From contig JAEYWA010000165.1 in NCBI GenBank assembly GCA_023431385.1, positions 1 to 8,217 on the forward strand: a stretch of 8,217 nucleotides of DNA, read 5' to 3'. Positions 1 to 5,545 of the stretch are shown here, in pieces; the stretch's first letter is position 1, and the number at the start of each line of letters is the position of its first letter. Under the pieces are notes generated by a model. It did no database searches, was not told the DNA's origin, and worked only from the letters and a program-made list of their open reading frames with translations. This DNA is from Bacillota bacterium. Its GTDB lineage: Bacteria > Bacillota > Clostridia > Acetivibrionales > DSM-1351. Both the position numbers and the translations under genes were made by a program.

Positions 1-1
1 A

Positions 2-373
2 AATGAAATTCTAATGCAAATCAGAGCTTCTAAAAAAATACAAAATGAAGTTTCACTACAGGATCCGATAGGAATCGATAAAGAGGGCAATGAAATTACA
101 TTAATCGATCTGATCAGTAATGATTCAGAATCAGTAGTGGATGAGGTTGAACTGAAAATGCAGGTAAAGCGGTTGTATAGTAAGATGAAGGGTACACTTA
201 AAAACAGGGAGAAGATAGTTCTGGAGTTGAGGTACGGGTTACTGAACGGAACGAGTAAAACTCAGCGTGAAATAGCTAAAATGCTGGGAATTTCAAGATC
301 CTATGTCTCAAGGATAGAGAAAAAAGCAATTAAAAAATTAAGTAAAGAATTAAAACCTGAAGGCTGCCATTAG
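2..373 (+). CDS. sigK: RNA polymerase sporulation sigma factor SigK, C-terminal part (5' end outside window)
   Basis: The frame is open from the left edge, reading NEILMQIRASKK, so the ATG at 14 is internal and the gene starts upstream of the window. The segment DPIGIDKEGNEITLIDL and the following acidic linker match sigma-K closely and sigma-E less well. The C-terminal region 4 carries the helix-turn-helix KTQREIAKMLGISRSYVSRI, which recognises the -35 element. Sigma-K directs late gene expression in the mother cell during endospore formation. About 123 codons are visible, covering the end of region 3 and all of region 4, and they are intact. I cannot see whether the N-terminal part is whole, carries a pro-sequence or is interrupted by a skin-like element. 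The gene ends in a hairpin terminator that overlaps its last codons, so it is probably the last gene of its transcript. Confidence 0.93.
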   Translation, partial: NEILMQIRASKKIQNEVSLQDPIGIDKEGNEITLIDLISNDSESVVDEVELKMQVKRLYSKMKGTLKNREKIVLELRYGLLNGTSKTQREIAKMLGISRSYVSRIEKKAIKKLSKELKPEGCH

Positions 374-393
374 GGCGGCCCTCTTTTTTATTA
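362..393 (+). terminator. Rho-independent terminator of sigK, overlapping its stop codon
   Basis: Bases 362-368 (GGCTGCC) pair with 374-380 (GGCGGCC) in a 7-bp stem with one G-U pair. The 5-base loop holds most of the TAG stop (371-373). A CTCTTTTTTATT tract follows at once. The 5' arm lies inside the last sigK codons, so terminator and coding end are fused. Confidence 0.85.
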
Positions 394-500
394 TTTGAAT
401 TAAACCTTTGTATTATGAGTATTGACTTGTGCTTTTATTAATTTTCTTCATTAATTAATTCATGATGTTTTACATAACAGAGATAGTATATGGGAAGTTA

Positions 501-509
501 TGGTATAAT
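501..509 (+). promoter_or_regulatory. Extended -10 promoter element for the GyrI-like gene
   Basis: Bases 501-509 read TGGTATAAT, a perfect TATAAT box with the upstream TG of an extended -10. No good -35 is found 16-18 bases upstream, which is tolerated in extended -10 promoters. Transcription would begin near 516. That start lies downstream of the ATGs at 490 and 508, and so supports the ATG at 556 as the real start of the next gene. Confidence 0.55.
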
Positions 510-555
510 GTTGGAGGGAAGAATACTTCACTTAGTGTGTGGGAGGAAAAGGAAG

Positions 556-1077
556 ATGGGTGAACTTGTCAAATTTGAAGTTAAAAGACTACAAAAGCTT
601 CAATTGGTGGGAAAAGAACTAAGGTACAACTTAGAAGCACATATGAAAGGTGATAATCGAATTCCTGCTTTTTGGGATGAATGCTTTTCAGACGATACAT
701 TTTCAATACTTGAAAAGCAGGAGGAGTTTGTTTATGACAATGCATATGTAGGAGTAATGCTTGACTGGGACAATGGGGATGGTGACTTTTCCTATGTAGT
801 GGGTATGTTAATGAAAGACGGCTTATCTGTTCCGGAGGGCTATTACTGTACAGATATAGAAGAAGCAGATGTAGCAATAGGATGGATAAAAGGTAAAAAT
901 ACGGCTGATGTTTGCTCTTCGGCTCATTCTCTAACTGAGCAGGCTCTTAATGATAGAGGATTTAAGTGTAACAAAATGAAATGGTGTATGGAATTGTATA
1001 ATTGTCCACGATTTACGACTCCTGATGCTAATGGGGATATAATACTCGACTACTATATTCCAATTAACAATCTCTAA
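556..1077 (+). CDS. GyrI-like small-molecule (effector)-binding domain protein
   Basis: This stand-alone protein of about 173 residues resembles the GyrI-like effector-binding domain that forms the ligand-sensing half of AraC- and MerR-type regulators such as Rob and BmrR, and that also occurs alone. The start VKFEVKRLQKLQLVG is the usual first strand. The end WCMELYNCPRF, then an aspartate-rich turn and DYYIPI, matches the strand carrying the conserved glutamate (E146 from this start) that lines the cationic ligand pocket in relatives. No DNA-binding domain is present, so it may bind or sequester a small molecule or partner. The frame opens at 490, but I chose the ATG at 556: GGAGG lies at 542-546 with a 9-base gap, an extended -10 box sits at 501-509 inside the longer version, and the extra 22 residues look non-homologous. 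The family call is confident; the ligand is unknown. Confidence 0.8.
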   Translation: MGELVKFEVKRLQKLQLVGKELRYNLEAHMKGDNRIPAFWDECFSDDTFSILEKQEEFVYDNAYVGVMLDWDNGDGDFSYVVGMLMKDGLSVPEGYYCTDIEEADVAIGWIKGKNTADVCSSAHSLTEQALNDRGFKCNKMKWCMELYNCPRFTTPDANGDIILDYYIPINNL

Positions 1078-1115
1078 ATATATGTGCTTATACTTAACTG
1101 ATAAAATTAAAGCTG

Positions 1116-1143
1116 TTGACTTTTATTTCAATCCAAATATAGT
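1116..1143 (+). promoter_or_regulatory. Probable vegetative promoter of the ACT-domain gene
   Basis: TTGACT (1116-1121) lies 16 bases ahead of TATAGT (1138-1143), with a second TATAAC box overlapping at 1143-1148 and TACAAT at 1152-1157. I see no terminator after the GyrI-like gene, so read-through from it is also possible. Confidence 0.5.
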
Positions 1144-1185
1144 ATAACCTATACAATGTAAAGTCTGATTATATGGGAGTAGATA

Positions 1186-1575
1186 ATGTCGGAAAAGAAA
1201 TTAACTATAAAATTATTAAATGGAGTATTCGGTGTTTGTAAATTATTCAATGAAGAGAAATTTCCTGAATGGGCTGTAAACCGTCATTTTTATGCCGTTA
1301 CTAAGACAACTGATGAATTGTCAGTGGTATGTTTACAGGAGGATATTCCGGACAATGAGCAGTGTGAAAGGGATTGGAGGCTCCTGAAGGTAATGGGGAT
1401 ATTGGACTTTTCCTTAATCGGAATAATTTACTCCATAAGCGAAGTACTTGCTGAGCACAAAATTAGCATATTTGTTATATCTACATATGATACTGATTAC
1501 ATAATGGTAAAGGATAAGGATATTGAGAAAGCTTTGAAAGCTCTGTCTGAAAAATACGAAATCATAACTGAATAA
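1186..1575 (+). CDS. Stand-alone ACT-domain protein
   Basis: This 129-residue cytoplasmic protein belongs to a family of small stand-alone ACT-domain proteins. The N-terminal half (about residues 5-60) forms one subdomain ending in CLQEDIP. The C-terminal half (about 66-126) is the recognisable ACT domain, with DFSLIGIIYSISEVLAE followed by ISIFVISTYDTDYIMVK, the family hallmark. ACT domains bind amino acids or other small ligands at dimer interfaces, but no partner enzyme is fused here and the ligand cannot be named. The ATG start has GGGAG at 1175-1179, 6 bases upstream. It has its own promoter and is closed by a terminator at 1605-1638, so it is probably made as a single-gene message or with the GyrI-like gene before it. 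Nothing looks truncated. Confidence 0.85.
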   Translation: MSEKKLTIKLLNGVFGVCKLFNEEKFPEWAVNRHFYAVTKTTDELSVVCLQEDIPDNEQCERDWRLLKVMGILDFSLIGIIYSISEVLAEHKISIFVISTYDTDYIMVKDKDIEKALKALSEKYEIITE

Positions 1576-1604
1576 AATTAGAGGATAGATATATTACATT
1601 CATT

Positions 1605-1638
1605 AGAGCTTACGTACCAGTAAGTTCTTTTGTTTTTT
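1605..1638 (+). terminator. Rho-independent terminator after the ACT-domain gene
   Basis: AGAGCTTAC (1605-1613) pairs with GTAAGTTCT (1620-1628) in a 9-bp stem with one G-U pair and a 6-base loop. TTTTGTTTTTT follows. It separates the ACT gene from the sigma-factor operon. Confidence 0.85.
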
Positions 1639-1735
1639 AATAAATTATAACAATAAAGTGAACCTTTTATTTTACAACGACAATGTATAAGTGAATGGCC
1701 ATTTATGATTATAAAAGTTTGAAAGGAGTAGTTCC

Positions 1736-2275
1736 TTGGATATTACAGAGGTTGAAGAGCTTGTAAGTACGCATGGCAAGGCAGTTTACGGTTTTTGTTA
1801 CAAGCTTTCGAAAAATAAAACAGATGCAGATGACTTATATCAGGAGACCTTTCTTAAAGCGATGGAGCTTTACTTTAAAATTGATAGCAAGAATAACCCA
1901 AAAGGATTTCTAATTTCTGTTGCAGTTAGGCTTTGGAGGAATAACCGCCGAAAATATGCAAGACGTAACAGATTAGCTCCTACAGAAGAACTGACTGAAA
2001 ATATAAGCAGCAGTTATATAAATCATTCCGAAGTGTCTCCCGAGAACATTGTTATTTCCAATGAACTTAGGAATAACCTTCTGACCGCGGCAGATAAACT
2101 TAATGACAAATTAAGAATACCCTTGTACATGTATTACACTGCAGGAATGTCCAATGAGGACATTGCAGCAGCACTTAGAATACCTTTGGGAACCGTAAAA
2201 AGTAGGCTTTACAAGGCTCGAAAGGTATTGAGAAATATTTTGGAGGTGGAATCTGAAGCATATGAAAAAATTTGA
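1736..2275 (+). CDS. ECF-family RNA polymerase sigma factor (sigma-70 family)
   Basis: This 179-residue sigma factor has only the two ECF core domains. Region 2 spans about residues 8-80, with DADDLYQETFLKAM as the region 2.2 core-polymerase contact and GFLISVAVRLWRNNRRK towards the -10-binding end. A polar linker follows at about 82-108. Region 4 (about 110-170) holds the helix-turn-helix NEDIAAALRIPLGTVKSRLYK that reads the -35 element. The start is TTG at 1736: AGGAG (1724-1728) sits 7 bases upstream, the protein then begins directly with helix 1, and no in-frame ATG is suitably placed. The next gene overlaps its end by 14 bases and encodes a single-pass membrane protein, the usual arrangement for a sigma factor held inactive by a membrane anti-sigma factor. 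The target genes and inducing signal are unknown. A terminator closes the unit upstream, so the operon needs its own promoter in 1639-1720. Confidence 0.9.
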   Translation: MDITEVEELVSTHGKAVYGFCYKLSKNKTDADDLYQETFLKAMELYFKIDSKNNPKGFLISVAVRLWRNNRRKYARRNRLAPTEELTENISSSYINHSEVSPENIVISNELRNNLLTAADKLNDKLRIPLYMYYTAGMSNEDIAAALRIPLGTVKSRLYKARKVLRNILEVESEAYEKI

Positions 2276-3335
2276 ACAAGTCGACCAGATTTTAAAGCAG
2301 ACTCTTTCCTCAACAGTTGAGCCAAGTAAAGAGTTAAATCAAAAAATATTAAGTCAGCTTAAGGAGATTGATAATATGAAATATAAATCCAAAAGAAGAG
2401 TAATTGGATCGCTTATAGCTGCAGTTATTATACTCGCAATGTCAGCAACTGCTTTTGCAGCATGGCAGCTGCTTAACCCGAAACAAGTTGCCGAACACTT
2501 CGGAAATCAAACACTTGCAAAGGCCTTTGAATCAGAAGGTGCTGTGGAAATAAACAAGTCAATTAGTTCATACGGCTATAATATAACACTTCTAGGCGTC
2601 ACAACTGGTAAGAACTTAAGTGACTTTAAGAGTTCGGCACAGAACATCCTTTTGGACAGAACCTATGCAGTGGTCTCAATAGCTAAAGAGGATGGCAGTA
2701 AAATGCCAAGTACATCGGACGAAGCATATGGTGATCCTCCATTTTTTGTGTCCCCTCTCATAAAAGGTCAGAAGCCATGGCAGGTTAACATAGCTTCAAT
2801 GAACGGGGCTTACATCGAGTGCGTTATAGATGGAGTTATGTATAGACTGTTGGAATGTGACGGCATTGAAATGTTTGCAGACAGAGGACTATTTCTTTGT
2901 GTAAGTACTACCAGTTTCTTTGATATTAATGCGTTTAAGTATGACGAAAAAACCGGAGAGGTTACTCCAAAATCTGATTTTGAAGGGGTTAATGTGTTGT
3001 TTGATCTACCACTGGATGTAAAAAAAGCTGACCACGAGAAGGCTGAGAAATACCTTAAAGAATTGCTGGAACCTTCTGCGGATTCACCTGAAAAGGAAAA
3101 GAATAATTCTACAAATGGCCCGGTTGATGATACCAATAATTTACCTGACAAAAACACAGACGCAAAACTTGAAAATGAGCTGAAAAATGGTGTTATAATT
3201 CCCGAATCGGTAAAAGAGGTTACTTATGATAAAAATGGGATGGCATACTACGAATATAAAGGCAGTAAAATATCTTTTAAGGTTGAGTCCATATTTGATG
3301 AGGACAGGTTGGCGCATCAGAAAAAGCATTTGTAA
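2262..3335 (+). CDS. Probable membrane anti-sigma factor of the ECF pair, C-terminus frameshifted
   Basis: The 357-residue protein starts with a short cytosolic segment (about 1-45) containing EPSKELNQKILSQLKE, like the sigma-binding ends of clostridial anti-sigma proteins. A basic stretch (KYKSKRR) and one transmembrane helix at about 47-68 follow, giving an outside C-terminus. The outer part has a folded region (about 75-265) resembling DUF4179-type proteins, a low-complexity Pro/Asn/Asp/Lys linker (about 270-303) and a small terminal domain from about 304. ATG 2262 overlaps the sigma gene by 14 bases. GGAGGTG at 2242-2248 is rather far away, so translational coupling is likely. The frame ends with a TAA at 3333 after DRLAHQKKHL, but a convincing coding continuation lies in the -1 frame to 3424. 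The terminal domain as read here is therefore probably truncated. The anti-sigma role is inferred from position and topology, not from a recognised zinc-finger domain. Confidence 0.75.
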   Translation: MKKFEQVDQILKQTLSSTVEPSKELNQKILSQLKEIDNMKYKSKRRVIGSLIAAVIILAMSATAFAAWQLLNPKQVAEHFGNQTLAKAFESEGAVEINKSISSYGYNITLLGVTTGKNLSDFKSSAQNILLDRTYAVVSIAKEDGSKMPSTSDEAYGDPPFFVSPLIKGQKPWQVNIASMNGAYIECVIDGVMYRLLECDGIEMFADRGLFLCVSTTSFFDINAFKYDEKTGEVTPKSDFEGVNVLFDLPLDVKKADHEKAEKYLKELLEPSADSPEKEKNNSTNGPVDDTNNLPDKNTDAKLENELKNGVIIPESVKEVTYDKNGMAYYEYKGSKISFKVESIFDEDRLAHQKKHL

Positions 3336-3424
3336 CAGATGATGGAGCTAAGCGTTCTGCAATCCAGTTTTACAGGGATTCCAAGGGTGTTATTACAGGA
3401 AAGGTAATACTGCTCGATAAATAA
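3302..3424 (+). pseudogene. Out-of-frame 3' end of the anti-sigma gene (frameshift remnant)
   Basis: In the frame one base back from the gene above, bases 3302-3424 encode GQVGASEKAFVTDDGAKRSA and then IQFYRDSKGVITGKVILLDK before a TAA. The codons are normal for this genome, there is no usable start codon, and the stop falls just before a strong terminator. It therefore reads as the missing end of the upstream gene. The two frames overlap from 3302 to 3326. A lost G near 3302 (GGG to GG), loss of one copy of a GGAC repeat, or a lost A in the AAAAA run at 3321-3325 would each restore the frame. Sequencing error, true mutation and recoding cannot be told apart here. Confidence 0.7.
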
Positions 3425-3441
3425 CTTAATAACTACAAGCC

Positions 3442-3485
3442 AAAAGCCCAGATACTTCAAAAAGTATAATGGGTTTTTTGGTTTA
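3442..3485 (+). terminator. Rho-independent terminator of the sigma/anti-sigma operon
   Basis: AAAAGCCCA (3442-3450) pairs with TGGGTTTTT (3470-3478). The stem is continued above a small internal loop by ATACT (3452-3456) with AGTAT (3463-3467). The 3' arm runs into TTTTTTGGTTTATTT. The mirrored A tract upstream could let it also work on the minus strand, but no gene on that strand needs it. Confidence 0.85.
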
Positions 3486-3531
3486 TTTACCCACAGTAAA
3501 TATGAACAAACTGATAATTTTACACTATTCA

Positions 3532-3560
3532 TTGCCTGATATATATTGTTATGTTATAGT
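3532..3560 (+). promoter_or_regulatory. Promoter of the acyl-CoA synthetase gene
   Basis: TTGCCT (3532-3537) lies exactly 17 bases ahead of TATAGT (3555-3560), which is preceded by the TG of an extended -10 (TGTTATAGT from 3552). Transcription should begin near 3567, leaving a leader of about 40 bases. Confidence 0.65.
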
Positions 3561-3607
3561 TCAAATATATACCGTAACTGTATCTATGTCGATGAGGAGC
3601 AAATATC

Positions 3608-5326
3608 GTGAAACACACACTATATGATGTAAGAAATGTAACAAATTTGAAGAATATGCTGAATCAAAGTGCTGATCTATATGGACAGAAAGCAGCCTTC
3701 CTTTTAAGCAAAAATGGAACAGAGAAGAGTGTAAGCTACGCACAGTTTAAAGCTGATGTTGATGCTTTTGGTACAGCGCTGCATTACCTTGGTCTCAAGG
3801 ATAAATGTATAGGTGTTATCGGAGAGAACAGATATGAATGGTGTGTTTCATACCTGGCAACAGTAAGCGGAACAGGCATAGCCGTTCCCATAGACAGGGA
3901 ACTGAATATCGCAGAAATTGAAAATATACTACGGAGATGTAATGCAGATGCAATAATATATTCAGGTAAACACAGCGAGCAAATGAAAGATCTGTCCTCC
4001 ATGGGATTATCGGTTAAACATTTTATTAATATGGATGCCAGTGAAGACAATGACTTTTATTTGTCCTTCAGAAGACTTCTTGATATGGGAGAGGAACTTA
4101 TAGCTTCAGGTCAACAGAATTATATTAATGCCGTTATAGATGATAATTCTTTGGCGGTATTACTTTTCACCTCTGGTACAACAGGTAATGCAAAAGGAGT
4201 TATGCTGAGTCATAGAAATATCTGCTCAAATGTAGTTTCTGTGCGTTCCACAGTTCTAGTCGATACTAATGATACTTCACTGTCAATTCTTCCTATGCAT
4301 CACACATATGAATGTACCATAGGATTTTTAGCTTTCATATACTCAGGAGCTACAATATCCTTCAATGAAGGGTTGAAATATATCGCGAAGAACCTGAAGG
4401 AGGTAAAGCCTACAATACTTGTTGTTGTACCGCTCATTCTGGAAAACCTATATAAAAAGATTTGGGCACAGGCGGCAAAACAAAAATATGGAAAACTCAA
4501 ATTAAGGGCTGCTCTATTTATTACTACCTTATTGAATTACCTTTTCCATATAGATATTACCAAAAAAGTTTTTAAGCAGATACATGACAATGTGGGTGGA
4601 AGGCTAAGGCTAATTCTAACAGGTGCCGCAGCAATTGACCCAGCTGTATCCAAGGGGTTCCGCAAAATGGGTATCAAAGTCTTGCAGGGCTATGGTCTGA
4701 CAGAATGTGCCCCGCTGGTAACCGGTAACAGAGATTACCAGTATAAAGACAATAGCGTTGGCAAACCACTGCCAGGGGTTGAGGTAAGAATAGATAAGCC
4801 TGATGAAAACGGTATTGGTGAAATCATTGTTAAAGGTGAGAACGTTATGTTGGGATACTACAAGGATGAGGTAGAAACCTGCAGAACCATTAAGGATGGC
4901 TGGTTTTATACTGGTGATCTTGGAACTGTAGACAAATCAGGATACTTATATATAACGGGAAGAAGTAAGAATGTAATTATTACTAACAATGGAAAAAATA
5001 TTTATCCTGAAGAACTTGAAGCGTCTATAAACAAGAGCCCCTGTGTACAGGAGTCAATGGTTTCAGGGGAAGTGGATAATATTACAGGTGAAACGCGAAT
5101 ACATGCACAAATATTGCCGGATATTGAATACATAAAGGAAAAATTTAAAGGCATAAGTTTATCTAAGGACGAGCTTATGAACCTGTTCAGTGATATTGTA
5201 AAGAATATCAACAAAGATCTTCCTTTGTACAGGCGTATTAGAAAATTCACTCTACGTGAAAGCGAATTCATTAAAACAACAACAAAAAAAATTAAACGCT
5301 TTAATCCTGAAAATATCAGCAGCTGA
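3608..5326 (+). CDS. AMP-forming long-chain acyl-CoA synthetase family protein (AMP-binding)
   Basis: This 572-residue enzyme belongs to the ANL adenylate-forming superfamily. It would activate a carboxylic acid, probably a fatty acid, with ATP and join it to CoA in the cytoplasm. Motifs appear in order: the P-loop FTSGTTGNAKGVMLSHRN (about 187-204), LPMHHTYECTIGFL (228-241), the adenine-binding YGLTE (362-366), YTGD (434-437), GRSKNVIITNNGKNIYPEEL (451-470, with the hinge-side Arg 452), and a C-terminal KTTTKKIKR in which Lys 561 aligns with the catalytic lysine. The P-loop has Ala where most relatives have Pro, and the last motif has Lys for the usual Gly; both look tolerable. The start is GTG at 3608, with GAGGAG 8 bases upstream. 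The length is normal for a short FadD-like enzyme. No fused carrier or transferase domain is present, and it seems to be a single-gene unit. The chain-length preference cannot be read from sequence. Confidence 0.88.
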   Translation: MKHTLYDVRNVTNLKNMLNQSADLYGQKAAFLLSKNGTEKSVSYAQFKADVDAFGTALHYLGLKDKCIGVIGENRYEWCVSYLATVSGTGIAVPIDRELNIAEIENILRRCNADAIIYSGKHSEQMKDLSSMGLSVKHFINMDASEDNDFYLSFRRLLDMGEELIASGQQNYINAVIDDNSLAVLLFTSGTTGNAKGVMLSHRNICSNVVSVRSTVLVDTNDTSLSILPMHHTYECTIGFLAFIYSGATISFNEGLKYIAKNLKEVKPTILVVVPLILENLYKKIWAQAAKQKYGKLKLRAALFITTLLNYLFHIDITKKVFKQIHDNVGGRLRLILTGAAAIDPAVSKGFRKMGIKVLQGYGLTECAPLVTGNRDYQYKDNSVGKPLPGVEVRIDKPDENGIGEIIVKGENVMLGYYKDEVETCRTIKDGWFYTGDLGTVDKSGYLYITGRSKNVIITNNGKNIYPEELEASINKSPCVQESMVSGEVDNITGETRIHAQILPDIEYIKEKFKGISLSKDELMNLFSDIVKNINKDLPLYRRIRKFTLRESEFIKTTTKKIKRFNPENISS

Positions 5327-5331
5327 TTTTT
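5315..5331 (+). terminator. Weak terminator-like hairpin at the end of the acyl-CoA synthetase gene
   Basis: ATCAG (5315-5319) pairs with CTGAT (5323-5327) around a 3-base loop, followed by TTTT; the TGA stop lies in the stem. The stem is short, so termination may be partial. A second weak hairpin (CGGAT 5368-5372 with ATCCG 5385-5389) follows in the gap. Confidence 0.35.
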
Positions 5332-5439
5332 AGGCAGTTAGTAAAGGGATGTCAAATTGAAAAGCTTCGGATTTCTTTATAAATATCCGCATTTTGCAGG
5401 TTGTTATGTTAAATAGCCAAGTTCAACAGTTTTTGTGGT

Positions 5440-5468
5440 TTGAGGTTATTTGGTTATAGAATTAAAAT
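5440..5468 (+). promoter_or_regulatory. Probable promoter of the MATE transporter gene
   Basis: TTGAGG (5440-5445) is 17 bases from TAAAAT (5463-5468). Transcription would start near 5475, within the left arm of the inverted repeat described next. An overlapping weaker pair, TTGTGG (5433-5438) and TATAGA (5455-5460), is also possible. Confidence 0.45.
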
Positions 5469-5469
5469 A

Positions 5470-5510
5470 AATAGGAGCATAATTTCCGAAATACTAATTA
5501 TGCCCCTATT
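5470..5510 (+). repeat. Imperfect inverted repeat between promoter and MATE gene (operator or leader hairpin)
   Basis: Bases 5470-5484 and 5496-5510 are inverted copies: AATAGGAGCATAATT against AATTATGCCCCTATT. They pair over 15 positions with one A-C mismatch (5476 and 5504), around an 11-base centre. The repeat begins directly after the -10 box and ends five bases before ATG 5516. No T tract follows on the + strand, so it is not a standard terminator. Its position suits a repressor operator or a translation-affecting hairpin. Confidence 0.6.
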
Positions 5511-5545
5511 AGTTTATGCAACTATATTTAAAAGGCCGTGATACA

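Noticed and set aside
394..489. Possible promoter from TTGACT at 422-427
   Set aside because: No -10 box lies 15-19 bases downstream; the extended -10 at 501-509 explains the gene better.
581..877. Minus-strand open frame of 98 codons inside the GyrI-like gene
   Set aside because: It is opposite a recognisable protein family, has a low-complexity Leu/His-rich translation and no ribosome binding site; it is a shadow.
1659..1691. Possible self-regulated ECF promoter (TGAACC, then CGAC) or extended -10 (TGTATAAG) before the sigma gene
   Set aside because: The TGAACC-CGAC gap is only 13 bases, short for ECF promoters, and no -35 suits the TATAAG. A promoter must exist in this gap, but I cannot place it.
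2810..3157. Minus-strand open frame of 115 codons inside the anti-sigma gene
   Set aside because: The Ser/Phe-rich translation reflects the opposite strand of a real gene; there is no promoter or ribosome binding site.
5327..5515. Possible riboswitch ahead of the MATE gene
   Set aside because: I looked for known efflux-linked riboswitch cores and saw none; only the weak CGGAT/ATCCG hairpin and the inverted repeat are present.
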